Notes: generated by a model from the sequence alone, not told the origin. Shown: positions 1 to 11,180, counted from the stretch's first letter. The stretch is 64,000 nt of DNA from Panulirus ornatus (GCF_036320965.1 NC_092231.1:26412894-26476893); one strand, 5' to 3'. Made by a program: numbers and translations.

Positions 1-144
1 AAACCAAAACTCCCTATCCACATCCAGGCCCCACAGACCTTACCATGGTTTACCCAGACCACTTCTCCTGGCCAGTACGTCGACCCCGGTATACCACATC
101 GTTCCAACTTACTCTATCCCTTGCACAACTTTCACCCTCCATGT

Positions 145-1680
145 TCAGGCCCCGATCACTTCAAAAAAAAAAAGAAAAATCACTCCAGTCTTCCATCTCC
201 AGTTTGGTCCCTCCACTACTGCCGCACATATCCTCTTTGTCAACCTCTCCTCACTCATTCTCTCCATATCTTCAAACCTTTTCAACACACCCTCTTCACC
301 TCTTTCATCTACACACTTTATTACCACACATCTTTCTTACCCTTATATTATTTACTCGGTCAAACCACCTCACACCACATATTGTCCTCAGACATTTCAT
401 TTCTAATGTATCCATCCTCCCCCGCTCACTCATATATATAGCCCATGCTTCGCATCAGTGTGATATTGTTGGGACTACTTTACCTTCAAACATACCCATT
501 TTTGCCTTCCCAGAAAACGTTCTCTCTTTCCATGCATTCTTCAATGTTTCCAGACCTTCCGCTTTCATGGTTCCATTCACTGCCATGGCCACTCCCAGGT
601 ATCTAAAACACTTCCTTTTCTCTAGTTCTTCTCCACTCAAATTCACATCCCAACTAACCTGTCCCTCAACACTGCTAAACCTAATAAGCTTGTTTTTACC
701 CACGTTTACTCAGAACTTTCTCTTTTTACACACTTTTTCAAACTCGGTTATCAACTCTGCAGTTTCTAACTCAAATCAGCCACCGGTGCTGTATTGTCAG
801 CAAACAACAACTGACTCATTTCTCACGCCCTCTCACCCCCTGCAGACTGCATATTCACCCCCCACCCCCCCTCTCCAGACTCTCACATGTACCACAATCA
901 CCATCCCATCCATGAATGAATTAAACAACCATGGTGACATCACACACCCCTGCTTCAGACTGACCTTCACTTGGAACTACTCATTCGGCTCTTTTCCTTC
1001 TTGTGCATATGCCTTACACCCTTGATACAGACTTCTAATTACTTCTAGCAGCTTTCCTCCCACACCATGTATTCTTAAGACCTTCCACGAGGCATCTCTG
1101 CCAACCTTATCATATGCTTTCTTCAGATCCTTAGATTCTACATACAAATCCATTTCTCTTAAATGTTTCTTGCATACATTCTTCAAAGCAAACACCTGAT
1201 CCATACATCCTCTACCACTTCTAAAACCACGCTGCTCCTCCCCAAGCTGATGCTCTTCATCCTCTCAGTCATTATTCTCCCGTACAAATTGCCTGGTATA
1301 TTCAACAAACGTATACCTTTGTAGTTTGAACAATCACCTTTGTCCTTCTTGCATTTATACAGTGGCATTATACATGCATCCTGCCAGTCCTCAGGCACCT
1401 CACCGTGATCCATAGATACACTGAAGATACTAACTAACCAATCAGCAACACAGTCAACCCTTTTCGTAAGAAACCCAACAGTTGTACCACCCACTCCAGC
1501 CACCTTGCCACTTTTCATCTTACTTAAGACTTTCACCACCTCATTTCTCTTCACCAAACCACGTTTCGTGACTTTCTCACATCGCATACCACCCCGACCC
1601 AAACACCCTACATCTGCCAACTTATCATCGAACACATTCATCAGTCCTTCAGAATACTCACCCCCAATCTCCTCCATCAT
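145..1680 (-). pseudogene. LINE reverse transcriptase, broken (copy 1)
   Basis: Minus-strand pieces in several frames give the RT fingers and palm. Around 1400-1290 there is a CSNYKGIRLLNIPGNLYGRI block (the usual NYRGI..LL..GK.YG region). Then MDQVFALKNVCKKHL and DLKKAYDKV (1204-1080) form block A. Near 825-775 the minus strand reads SQLLFADNTAPVAD, where the intact sister copy has FADDTALVAD, so the second catalytic aspartate is changed to asparagine. CFRYLGVAMAVNGTMKAE (about 640-570) follows, then the C-terminal RKMCGN region near 325. At least four frame changes are needed to read through. It is non-functional. Confidence 0.8.
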
Positions 1681-2115
1681 TATCTGTTACCACTTCCCCC
1701 TTTGCCCCATTCAACGATGTTGCCCACATGTTTTCTTGCTTTTCGGATATATTTTAAACTCCTTCCAAAGCATCTTATTCTCTCTATAGTTTACTGATAC
1801 TAGCTCACCCCAATTCTCATTTGCCTCCTTTTTCCATTCCTGCGCCTTCCTCTTGATCTCCTGCCGCTTTCTCCTATGCGCCTCCCAATCATTTGCACTT
1901 CTTCCCTGTACGCCCAAACGCCTTTCTTGTCTCTTTCAGGTAGCAACTTTACTTCTTCATCCCACAATTCACTACCCTTTCTAATCTGCCCACCCCCTAC
2001 CTTCCGCATGCCATATGCACCTCTTTCACCTGCGATCCATGCTTTCCCTTAAATGCTTTCCATTCTTCACCCAGTCCCCTAACTTCATTTCCTCTCACCT
2101 TTTGCCAAGCTACAG

Positions 2116-2740
2116 TTAATACCTCATGATATTTCTTGACACAAGTCTTTTTTCCAAGCTCCCTCTCACCACTTTCTTCTCATCGATAATGTTTTCGAGA
2201 ACCTTAACACTCTCCTCATTGTAGTGATCAGACAACACACCAGTTGCCTCTCGCAACACATTCACATCCACAAGTCTCTCTTCTACACGCCTGTCAGTTA
2301 GTATGTAATCCAATAATACCCTCTGACCATCTTTCGTATTCACATATGTATACTTATGTATGTCCCCTTATTTAAACTTGGTATTCCCAGTGACCAGTCC
2401 CTTTCCAGCATAAATCTCTACAAGCTGCTCACCATTTCCATTCACTATACTGAATACCCCATGCCCCCAGTTATATCCTCAATAGCCACATTACTCACCT
2501 TCGCATTTGAATCGTCCATCACTGATATCTTGTATCTTGCATCAAAACTGCTGACACAGTTTCTCATCTCCTCCCAAAACATTTGACTATCATAATCTTT
2601 CTTACTGCCAGGTGCATAAGCACCAATAATCACCTAGCTCTCTCAATCCACTTTCATTTTTACCCGCATCAGTCCAGAGCTCACTTCCTTACGCTCATTC
2701 ACACACTCTTACAACTCCTGCTTCAGGAGTAGTGCTACTC
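2116..2740 (-). pseudogene. LINE AP-endonuclease domain, broken (copy 1)
   Basis: Reading the minus strand, residues resembling KEGVALLLKQELQE and then IIGAYAPGSKKDYDSQMFWE are seen. Next comes MDDSNAKVSN, which stands where a family member would have a GDFNAKVG-type catalytic box. The first Gly-Asp pair is not preserved as GD. Further down, LLDYILTDRRVEERLVDVNV leads to LSDHYN, the counterpart of the SDH box that ends this endonuclease fold. An in-frame stop separates the first block from GAYAPG, and a frameshift separates the two longer open pieces (2633-2445 and 2343-2116). The domain nicks target DNA for target-primed reverse transcription. This copy cannot do so intact. Confidence 0.75.
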
Positions 2741-2756
2741 CTTCTTTAGCTCTTTT

Positions 2757-2776
2757 ATTATTATCATTATTATTGT

Positions 2777-2831
<55 letters not shown>

Positions 2832-2832
2832 A
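2757..2832. repeat. (ATT)n microsatellite
   Basis: An imperfect ATT/ATC run directly at the 5' truncation point of LINE copy 1. Confidence 0.9.
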
Positions 2833-3960
2833 TTATTAAACTCTAGGACCCATCCTTCTCAGAGCTCCTGCAGCTTTAAGGCTGCGCTGCACTCGATAGG
2901 CAGGGACAGGATGGACTACTTTAAAGCAAAAAGTTGTTTTACGAGATTGTGCAACCAGTGAGACAGCCTCGCCAATAGTGACTTTTCGCCTCAAGCAGGC
3001 GGAGTCTGGCAACACCTACCGCATTCGTAACGATTGTAATTAACCATGATATAACGGAACACAGGTCTGATTAATTCTCCATCAGATTGTAAAATTTCTG
3101 ATTAATTTTGCCTTCATAATTAAGAATCCAGGCAGCTAATTATTGGGTAATTATGGCGAAGCAATCATTTGCCAATCGAGTTTCTAATCATCAGATTTAC
3201 TAAATAGGATTCGAATCAACTTTTTCCTGGATTATCATGAATTATTCCATGTTGAGTTACTACCTAATTAAAGTTAATTAGGATTTAAGTCAAGCAGTTA
3301 CGGATTTTCAAAGATTTAAGTGACGTTCGAAGGGTGTAATTAAGATCCTACTCAGCCAGTTCTAGGTAGTTATAATTGTGGTGACTTAATCACCGAATAA
3401 CACAGAATGATCATGATTTGTCCAATGGATAACGATCAGCATTCTAACCACTACAACCTTGGATAACTGAGGCCTTGGATTAGAGAGAATCAATAAGCTA
3501 ATCCACAAGGTTATGGAAATTATTGGATTCGGAGTAATTAACTACAGGTTTCACCTGGATGTTAACCAATTAAACATTTAGTATGGAACTAATCAAGAAA
3601 CTTCGTTAATTGACCCTGGATAATGGGAACTGTGTGTAGCTAAACCCTGGATGATCACAATTAGAGTAACTGGAGCCGAATAGTTAGGAATGTAAGGATC
3701 AAAACCTTGGATAATCGGGAATTTGAATAACTAGATCCTGGATTACCAGGATTACAAATAACCCAGGATGGTTATGTTGCCGATTCTGTGATCCTGGGAT
3801 TACATGAATCCTCCCCACGTGACCCCAGCCAACCCTGGATGGGGAATTTATTTCCCCTTAAAAAAGGGGAGCTAAGGGTAGCCCTTTGTGGCAAGGGTGG
3901 GAGGTTGGGGGGGTGAAATTTATGGTTCCCGCGTCCAGTACTTAATGCCAATTGATGACC
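2833..3960. other. AT-rich sequence with scattered degenerate GGATAAT words; no gene seen
   Basis: From about 3150 to 3850 the plus strand repeats loose variants of CCTGGATAAT and GGATTA at uneven 20-60 base spacing (for example near 3460, 3610, 3705, 3735 and 3825). This looks like a very old, diverged minisatellite. A similar field occurs at 8.56-9.66 kb. No open frame above 65 codons looks like protein. Confidence 0.45.
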
Positions 3961-4065
3961 CATCACTCCCTGGTTAATCCTGATGGATGCCGGGGCTCGA
4001 ACCGGGGTTAACAGGGTTGCCGTGTAAAATGTTAGTAGCCCGGGTTAAAACAAATAACAAAAGCC

Positions 4066-4375
4066 TCCCCTCTCCCCCGTCTCTCCCCTCTCTCCTCCCT
4101 TCCCTTCCCCTCCCTCGTCTCTGCCCCTCTCCTCCCTTCCCGTCCCCTCCCTCGTCTCTCCCCCCTCTCCTCCCTTCCCTTCCCCTCCCCCGTCTCTCCC
4201 CCCTCTCCTCCCTTCCCTTCCCCTCCCTCGTCTCTCCCCCTCTCCTCCCTTCCCTCGTCTCTGCCCCTCTCCTCCCTTCCCTTCCCCTCCCCCGTCTCTC
4301 CCCCTCTCTTCCCTTCCCCTCCCCCGTCTCTCCCTCCCTCCCATCCCTTCCACTCCTAACTCTTCCCCGCTCTCC
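4066..4375. repeat. Pyrimidine-rich degenerate minisatellite
   Basis: Repeats of roughly 35-45 bases built from CCCTCTCCTCCCTTCCC plus CGTCTCTGCC or CGTCTCTCCC. The plus strand is almost only C and T over about 300 bases and runs into the (CT)n tract. Open frames on both strands here are by-products of composition. Confidence 0.8.
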
Positions 4376-4377
4376 TA

Positions 4378-4378
<1 letters not shown>

Positions 4379-4455
<77 letters not shown>
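4379..4455. repeat. (CT)n microsatellite
   Basis: About 37 uninterrupted CT units. Confidence 0.97.
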
Positions 4456-4456
<1 letters not shown>

Positions 4457-4584
4457 CGCCTCCCCTGGCCAACCCAACCCCTCCCCCTGCCATTCTCCCC
4501 CTCTCCTATCAACGCCACCGCCACCACTCACAGTCTCCGTATATGTAAATCATATGTTCAGCTTCCTGGCACAACATTCACGGC

Positions 4585-4587
<3 letters not shown>

Positions 4588-4630
<43 letters not shown>
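4588..4630. repeat. (GA)n microsatellite
   Basis: About 21 GA units, opposite in purine/pyrimidine sense to the CT tract 130 bases upstream. Confidence 0.95.
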
Positions 4631-4633
<3 letters not shown>

Positions 4634-4711
4634 GTGGAACGATTAGGGAGAGTGAAGAGATGAAGCACAGAGCAGTTAAGGAAAGCTGGAGGGGAGGGAA
4701 TTGTGTGCACA

Positions 4712-4716
<5 letters not shown>

Positions 4717-4784
<68 letters not shown>
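4717..4784. repeat. (GA)n microsatellite
   Basis: About 33 GA units, followed by purine-rich sequence. Confidence 0.95.
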
Positions 4785-4787
<3 letters not shown>

Positions 4788-6216
4788 ACAAGGGACGTGG
4801 GTTGAGGAGGTAGCCCAAGAGTATTGTGGAGAGCGTGGGAGAGTACAACTAGAACGTAGGAGACCGAGGAGGAGTGAGATGGAACAGGAGACAACTGGTC
4901 AGGTGACGAGACACGTGAAGAAAGGAGGATAAACATGAGACTAAAGGAGAGAGGAGGAGAGTACAGAGGAAGAGAGGGAGGCAGCAAGGGAGAGAATTGT
5001 AGGTAAAGCGAGCTTGAGAATCAAGAAAATTGGAACTAAGGAGAGAGATACTGGGCGTGACGGAAAATTAGGGAAACGAGAGGAACCAGGTAGATGGTGT
5101 TTTGAAGGAAATGATGAACTATGGAGAGATCAAGGAAGAGAAGAGGAACTGGAGAGAGGTTATGTGCGAAGAGAAGGGGAAGTGGTGAGAAGGGACTTAG
5201 GAGAAGATGGTGAACTAGGGAGATATTATTTAAGAAAGATGGGTCATTATGAAAGAGGGAGAAGTAAAGACAGTAAAAGATATAAGAAAAACTAACAATG
5301 ATTCAGGAGGGAATTGTGTGAGAGCCGTAGGAAGTGTGCGTCTGAACGGGTAACACAAGACGAAATTAACAATTGATAATGAATGAGAGAATATTGCCTG
5401 ATAATGGATATGACACCATAGCAGATAATTAGAAATGTTCTAATGATAAGAATATACACGAGGAGTGTGATAAAAGAGACAAGAAAATTAGCAGTTGGAG
5501 AGCCTAAATGTTGAGATGAAAGACTGGAATGAGCGACATGGAAATCGAGTGAGGAAGATGGTGTTGAATATCCGGAGTTGGGCAGTTGGAATCTGCAGAG
5601 TAAAGGCCAACTTGAAATTCCACAAGTGTCGTGTAGCGTATGAGTTCTGTTATAGCGATCACCAAGCGACGTGCTGCATCCAGCCAGCAGCCGACCTGCA
5701 CCAGCCACTGATGGCACAACGGCGCCCACGTACCAAGTCTTGTCCTCGGATGATTCCAGCAAGTCCTCTTCATTGGAATATCTGTCCACGTCTGCAGTAT
5801 GGGAGGCTGAATGTTCGGGTTACGGCTATATGCCTCTCTCTCTCTTTCCCTGTGGTTGTCTGTTCCACGTCTTCCTCAGGTCATCCCTTTATCTTTCCTC
5901 ACTTCGTCATCAGGTCTTCCCCATGTCTTCCTTAGGTCTTCCCCAGGTTCTGTCCAGGTCTTCCCTAAGTACTGTCCAGGGTCTTCCCGAGATGTGTTAA
6001 ACGCAGTGGTGTGTACTGACAACTCTACGTTATTACATACCCGCGTTTCATTACGATACATAAAGGTGTTGGGAAGACAAGACGTCCGATGGCCTCAGTA
6101 CGCCCGTCAAAGCCAACCTTCGTTTACTTAAGACCTCTTGATGATACGGTCCGGACGTTAACACTGACTCACAAGCTTAACAACGCACAAACGCACAACC
6201 ATTTGAAACTATTTTG

Positions 6217-6219
<3 letters not shown>
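4785..6219. other. Purine-rich tract then unassigned sequence; no gene seen
   Basis: From 4785 to about 5290 the plus strand is strongly purine-rich, with loosely repeated GGAGAA and GATGAACT words. An open frame at 5014-5295 is rich in E, G, R and K for that reason and matches no family I recognise. Between 5870 and 5995 a degenerate run of about 12-26 bases (variants of CAGGTCTTCCCC) is visible. I see no gene in the rest. Confidence 0.5.

Positions 6220-6300
<81 letters not shown>
6220..6300. repeat. (TA)n microsatellite
   Basis: About 40 TA units that directly abut the LINE 3' UTR fragment starting near 6304. Confidence 0.97.
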
Positions 6301-6303
6301 CCT

Positions 6304-6662
6304 GGCCCTAGATGTGGAAAGGGAGCTGTGGTTTCGGTGCATTATACATGACAGCTAGAGTCTGAGTGTGAACGAATGTGGCCTTTGTTGTCTTTTACTA
6401 GTGCCACCTCGCGTGGGGGATGTCATTTCATGTGTGGCGGGGTGGCGACGGGAATGGATGAAGGCAGCGAGTATGAATATATACATGTGTATATATGTAT
6501 GCGTCTGTGTATGTATATGTATGTGTACGTTGGAATATATAGGTATGTATATGTGCGTGTGTGGACGTGTATGTATATACATGTGTATGTGGGTGGGTTG
6601 GGCCATTCTTTCGTCTGTTTCCTTGCGCTACCTCGCTAACGCGGGAGACAGCGACAAAGTAT
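6304..6662 (+). mobile_element. RTE-like LINE 3' UTR fragment
   Basis: On the plus strand this reads as the reverse complement of 32430-32790. Shared landmarks in order are TGGAAAGGGAGCTGTGGTTT, GTGCATTATACATGACAGCT, a GTATATGT-rich stretch, GGGTGGGTTGGGCCATTC and the terminal CGCTACCTCGCTAACGCGGG. No coding part of the LINE is attached; the left side ends in (TA)n. The fragment is therefore 5' truncated to the non-coding tail and lies in plus orientation. Small open frames inside are not genes. Confidence 0.85.
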
Positions 6663-6727
6663 AATGAATATAGATAAATGTATATAGACAAATAGATAGT
6701 TAGATACACACACACACACACACACTC

Positions 6728-6781
6728 GAGGCCGTTCTTCGTCTGTTCCTCGCACTACCTTGCTAACACAAGAAACGACGA

Positions 6782-6785
<4 letters not shown>
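6728..6785 (+). mobile_element. Short LINE/SINE tail fragment
   Basis: CGTCTGTTCCTCGCACTACC followed by TTGCTAACACAAGAAACGAC is a diverged version of the same tail that ends the LINE 3' UTR 70 bases upstream. It sits between (CA)n and (TG)n microsatellites. Confidence 0.7.

Positions 6786-6786
<1 letters not shown>

Positions 6787-6819
<33 letters not shown>
6787..6819. repeat. (GT)n microsatellite
   Basis: About 16 GT units. Confidence 0.95.
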
Positions 6820-6822
<3 letters not shown>

Positions 6823-6899
6823 TACAGGAGTGATTGCTTGTCGATAGTCGTTGAGTTTTCTTTTTTTATTCGGTTGTGGACGTAAAACACAGTTAGGTG

Positions 6900-7150
6900 T
6901 ATTTGCACTGACTAGATTTTCACTAGTTAGATCCAGGATAGATTGATTATACACAAATAGGTTAGCTAGATCTGGGATAGTTTAGTTAAACCCAAATAGG
7001 TTAGCTAGATCGGGATAGGTTAGCTAGACCCAGGATAGGTTGGTTAGTTAGACTCTGGTGTGTTACTTAGACCCGGGATAGGTTGGTTAGGCCTGAGAGA
7101 GGCTAGTTAGACCCAGGATAGGCTCGTTAGACCTGGGATAAGGTCGTTAA
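6900..7150. repeat. Degenerate minisatellite, about 20-28 bp
   Basis: Variants of GGTTAGCTAGACCCAGGATA recur roughly ten times with substitutions and length changes. It is an old, non-homogenised array. Confidence 0.75.
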
Positions 7151-7481
7151 AGGGGTTCCCGGTGCCACAGGTCAAATACAACTATGCAGTTCACTTACCA
7201 TTGTCAGTAGCAGGTAACTTAACCCTTGTGTCAGTAGCAGGTAACTTAAAGGAAACCTCAATATAAGCAGTTCCTCCCGCTCGTGCTGTAGAGCTGTGTC
7301 GTCACTACCTGTGCCCAGCTTGGTGTGTACAGCATTTGGTCAGGGTGGTCTTCGTCCTCAACATTTTTCTTCGTTTTTGCCTTCCTTCTACCTTACTTAC
7401 ACAGTTCAGTCCAGGAGCATGATCTAGGAGGGTTCCTTAGTGCCCAGCTAATATCCTGCGTCAGGAGGGTCCTGATGATGA
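7151..7481. other. Unassigned sequence, no gene seen
   Basis: Contains a short duplication (GTCAGTAGCAGGTAACTTAA, at about 7203 and 7230) and otherwise nothing I can assign. Confidence 0.4.
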
Positions 7482-7617
7482 GTCCTCCTCCTCCTCCTCC
7501 TCCTCCTCCTACTCCTCCTCCTCCTCCTCCTCCTACTCCTACTCCTACTCCTACTCCTACTCCTCCTCCTCCTCCTCCTCCTCCTCCTCCTCCTCCTCCT
7601 CCTCCTCCTCCTCCTCT
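7482..7617. repeat. (TCC)n/(TAC TCC) trinucleotide tract
   Basis: A CCT/TCC run with interspersed ACT triplets, about 45 triplets. It gives poly-Pro/Thr or poly-Gly/Val frames that are not genes. Confidence 0.95.
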
Positions 7618-8559
7618 TCCCTCAGCGAGTCTGATCCTATTGCCCACTGAACCTTCTGATGACGATGGTGGAGCCTGAGGCACGTCTGCCTGGCCCGGGA
7701 CCTTCGTCCCTCTAGTCTCCCTCACCACACCAGAAACACCACATCGAACTGCACCTTAGGAAGAGATGAGAGGTCGATGTATCACAACACGGGAGAGAGT
7801 AGAGGGTTGGAGGGGAAGCTTTTAAAGCGAAGGGTTTGAAGAAAACATTGAAAGTAGAGATTTTGAAGAAAGTCTCGATTAGAAAGATTTTGAAAGAAGC
7901 ATTGAATACATCCCCCCACCTCCTCCCCCAACCTCTTTTTATTTTTCTTGAAGATTTTGAAAATATTTCTTGTGGTCATGCTGGTCACCACAGGAAGTAC
8001 CGATCCTGGGAGTACAGAAAATCAAGTAACAGAAACAGTGAGTGAATGAAGGTGCTGGCATTTGATAGCATTACTATAAATGTCAAGCGGAGCAACGGAA
8101 GTGCAGATAGCAACAGTGGCATGGACCGAGACCAGCAGCAGCAGGAATAACATGTACTGATGGTTGACACACTTGGTCTTCCTGTTTAGAACCTGCCTCG
8201 TCTCCTCTGACACCACTGGTGCTAATTATTGTCACACTTGCCTCATGTCAGCACCTACCCACGACGACTATTACAGCTTGTCATAGACCATCAGGTCTTT
8301 TTATTATTTGGTTTTCCCATGTACTGTCCACCAGCAGATAACCTCGTCATAGACCATCAGGTCTTCCATGTGCTGCTGCGCACACTCTCTCTTATGCTTC
8401 TGTGTACCTGACTTGTTTAATGGACCATTATCCGTGGGACAGATGCTGAGGTCACATGTAAACAGACTTTGAGGTCACGAGGAGACAAATATTAAGGTCA
8501 CGAGGAGACAGATATTGAGTTCTGAGAGACAAATCGAGGTCATGAGACCCCCTAAGATA
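7618..8559. other. Unassigned sequence, no gene seen
   Basis: Small duplications only: GTCATAGACCATCAGGTCTT near 8280 and 8347, and a GGTCACGAGGAGACA repeat near 8470-8515. Confidence 0.4.
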
Positions 8560-9665
8560 ACTGGAACCCGCTTAATTGAAACCCAGAATAAACAAAATCA
8601 AGTGGAACTCACCCGGATAATTTCGACCCTTGATAAACAAGAACTCTAGATATAACTGAACCTAAGTAATTTGGACCATGGATAATCAGTCCCCAAACCA
8701 TAACTGAGATATCATTCATTGACAACCTAGATAAATGAAACCTTATGTGACTGGGACCCGGATAATTGACAATCTGGATAAAGGAGACCCCCAGCGTAAC
8801 GGAACTCGGATAATTGACTCACCGGATAAGCGAAACCTTATCTAATGAGGATCTGGGTAATTGACGAGACCCCACCGTAACTGGTGCTGAATGAATAAGA
8901 TCCTGAATAGATGAGTCTTAACTTGAATCCAGTTTATCTGTTTCCTGGGTAGATGGGATGGTAGATAAACGCCCAGGAAAATTTGGCCCCGGATGGTCGA
9001 ATGCCCGGGTAATCAGGCCCCAGGATTCGTGGCTTTAGATTGTTGAGTCCCGGATGATTAAGCTCGTGGACAGCTTGGTCCCGGATGATCGATGTCATGG
9101 TTGGGTAGTTCCCATATATTCAAGGTTCTGTGTGTATTTATTAAGTAGAACATAGGGATACCTGATTATCCGGGGCGATGATATTTTGATTCTTATGAAC
9201 CAAGGTTTGGAGTTCTCCTTGCTCGCGTATTGATCATCCGGGGAGTGATCATCCGTGGTGATCATTATTCGCAACCGATTATCCGGGATCCAGCCTCGCC
9301 CCGGTTGATTCGTTTATCTTGGATCTCGCAGCCAAAAGTTTTGATGAACCGTGACCAACTTACCAGGGGGTTGAATTATCCGGGGCCTTGCTTCCCAAAA
9401 CCTTGTACGCCTTGGGCTCAGTTATCTGGGGGTCTTGGTTATCCTGGGCCTCAATTATCGGGGGACCAACTTATCCAGGATCTCCTCCTTTGGGCCTTTC
9501 CCCAGGGAGCAGCGCCCGCCCGCCCGCCCGCCAGGCACATGGCTTAACCCCATATGATGATGACCAGCCAACACCGGGTCATCTCAGTTATCGAATATTC
9601 AGGAGGCGACTTACTCCTCGGTTATCCGGCCCTTTTTATCCGATCCTCTACGATTACGGGAGTTA
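8560..9665. repeat. Degenerate GGATAATT / CCCGGATGAT repeat field
   Basis: Dozens of loose variants (GGATAATTGAC, CCGGATAAGC, CCCGGATGATTAAG, GATTATCCGGGG) occur at about 15-35 base spacing, gradually becoming GC-richer to the right. It resembles the field at 3.15-3.85 kb. No coding potential is seen; the ORF at 9230-9547 lies inside this field. Confidence 0.55.
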
Positions 9666-9916
9666 GCCTGGGCGGGCTTAATCTCCTGGCTTCTCTCGCT
9701 GTGGGAGGGGATGGTTGTGGGGGAGAGGGGGAGGAAAAGGCATGAAATTCGAAGGTATCCAGAGGTCACAGAGGAAGGACGTGGGATTGCAAGATATCGT
9801 GACAGGAAGTCATAATGAAAGAGAAGAAAGGCTTTGTGCATAGATATAGTAGGTGTTCAGTTATGTGGTAATTACCATAATTACCTATGTGTACTGTACG
9901 GGGAGAGAGAGAGAGA
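9666..9916. other. Unassigned sequence, no gene seen
   Basis: Nothing recognisable apart from a short GA run at its right end. Confidence 0.4.
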
Positions 9917-10345
9917 GGTTTAACTACACTCGTGGGTCCGCATCTCCAGAGCATTCTCGAACATCATACAACGTAACTTTATGGAAGTTTTCAGCATTAA
10001 CCAAGTCCTCAGGTCATTCTGTTCCTTTCGTCCATCACTCTTATACGACTCGAATAACTTCTCACACCTTTCTAAACAAGTTTCGTGCACACTTGCATGA
10101 CATGTCCTGTAGTTGCTCCCTCCCAACGTCTCTCGAAGAACTGTTCACTCTTACGTCATCAGTCTGTTTCAAGGACAGAGTTCGTGATCAGGTCACCCCT
10201 CACCCTTTTCTCTTCCAGGTCTTTCCCTTTATCTCAGTACTGTCTTTCTTGGCCCTCCTCTGGATCCTTTCTGTTAGCTCTTTGTGTTTCTTTATGTACG
10301 ATGACCACAGTTGAGAAGCGTACACTAGTCTTGGCCTGATGTAAG
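9917..10345 (-). pseudogene. LINE reverse transcriptase C-terminal remnant
   Basis: The minus-strand frame from 10337 down to 10200 reads RPRLVYASQLWSSYIKKHKE, then LTERIQRRAKKDSTEIKG, then a stop. The pattern RPxLxYASxxW..Y.KKH...LE.IQRRA is the standard region just after the RT palm in many LINE families (known family feature). The following 68-codon frame (10126-9920) contains LERCEKLFESYKSDGRKEQN and LRTWLMLKTSIKLRCMMFEN, which I cannot place. The usual RGDLI box is visible (VRGDLI, about 10205-10180), shifted in frame. It is a dead fragment. The clade is uncertain, and it differs from the RTE-like copies here. Confidence 0.5.
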
Positions 10346-10460
10346 ATGTGTGCCAGTAGTGTTGGTACTCTTAACTGTTCCCCTCAGGTGGGTCTTTTCG
10401 TGACAGGGTAGAGGTGATGTCGTCTCCCAAGTCCTTCACACACGATAGAGGTACATAGTA

Positions 10461-10462
<2 letters not shown>

Positions 10463-10529
<67 letters not shown>
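10463..10529. repeat. (CT)n microsatellite
   Basis: About 33 CT units. Confidence 0.97.
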
Positions 10530-10534
<5 letters not shown>

Positions 10535-10602
10535 TTTTCTGGTTTTGATTCTCATACTATTATTCCTGTCTATCCCATCCTCAAGCATTCTCATTCTAAT
10601 TT

Positions 10603-10605
<3 letters not shown>

Positions 10606-10694
<89 letters not shown>
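10606..10694. repeat. (CT)n microsatellite
   Basis: About 44 CT units, 75 bases after the previous tract. Confidence 0.97.
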
Positions 10695-10696
<2 letters not shown>

Positions 10697-10984
10697 CCTA
10701 ACTCTCACAATCTCTGGCTCAAGGCGTTGGAAATGGTGCCCTCGTTGCATGGCTGATAAGACTACAGTTACGTTACCCGTTGAAGGGCCCAGAATCCCTG
10801 TGCTTCTTGCAGTGCTTTGTGGGGCCAGAACCTGTGGGGCCTTTAGAACGTTTTGTCGACCCAAAGGCTGTGGGGCCCTTAGAACTTGATGGGGGCCCAG
10901 TCACTACCTCCCACCATCCTAAACATCGTAAGTTTAACTTCCGTGTTATCCACACTGCTTGTGGGTGGTGTGGGAGTGGGGAAG
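10695..10984. other. Unassigned sequence with GGGGCC-rich short duplications
   Basis: Between 10785 and 10900 variants of CTGTGGGGCCTTTAGAAC occur three to four times, forming a small degenerate repeat. No gene seen. Confidence 0.45.
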
Positions 10985-11180
10985 GGCTTTGACGTTTTGT
11001 GGGTGTGAAGGTGGGTGGGGATAGTGTGGGTGTGTAGGTGGGTAGGGATAGTGTGGGTGTGTAGGTGGGTAGGGATAGTGTGGGTGTGTAGGGGGATGGG
11101 GATGGTGTAGGTGGGTGAGGATCGTGTGGGTGGGTGGGGATGGTGTTTGTTTGTACGTGGGTGAGGATGGCTTAGGTGTG
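10985..11180. repeat. G/T-rich minisatellite, about 27 bp
   Basis: Variants of GTGTGGGTGTGTAGGTGGGT followed by AGGGATA are repeated about six to seven times. Confidence 0.8.

Larger units (their letters stand above)
1..2756 (-). mobile_element. RTE-like non-LTR retrotransposon (LINE), decayed copy 1
   Basis: The minus strand carries, in LINE order from high to low coordinates, an AP-type endonuclease remnant (about 2740-2116), a linker, and reverse transcriptase remnants (about 1680-145). The whole stretch aligns by eye with the better preserved copy at 32.4-34.07 kb. For example, the first 60 bases match the start of that copy's 3' region near 32775. The 3' UTR lies beyond the left edge of the window. 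The 5' side stops inside the endonuclease, at an ATT microsatellite. Stops and frameshifts are frequent, so this is a dead copy. The RTE-like assignment rests on motif style (GAYAPG, a FADD-type box, a CFRYLG box, the WALD/WAMD-type C-terminus) and not on a phylogeny. Confidence 0.85.

Noticed and set aside
3984..4050. tRNA or SINE head on the minus strand (CGGTTCGAGCCCCGGC B-box-like word)
   Set aside because: Good B box, but the T-stem has a mismatch, there is no convincing A box or acceptor stem, and no body shared with the other SINEs. At most a tRNA relic.
5014..5295. 93-codon Arg/Glu/Gly-rich plus frame
   Set aside because: Product of a purine-rich, loosely repeated tract; no motif.
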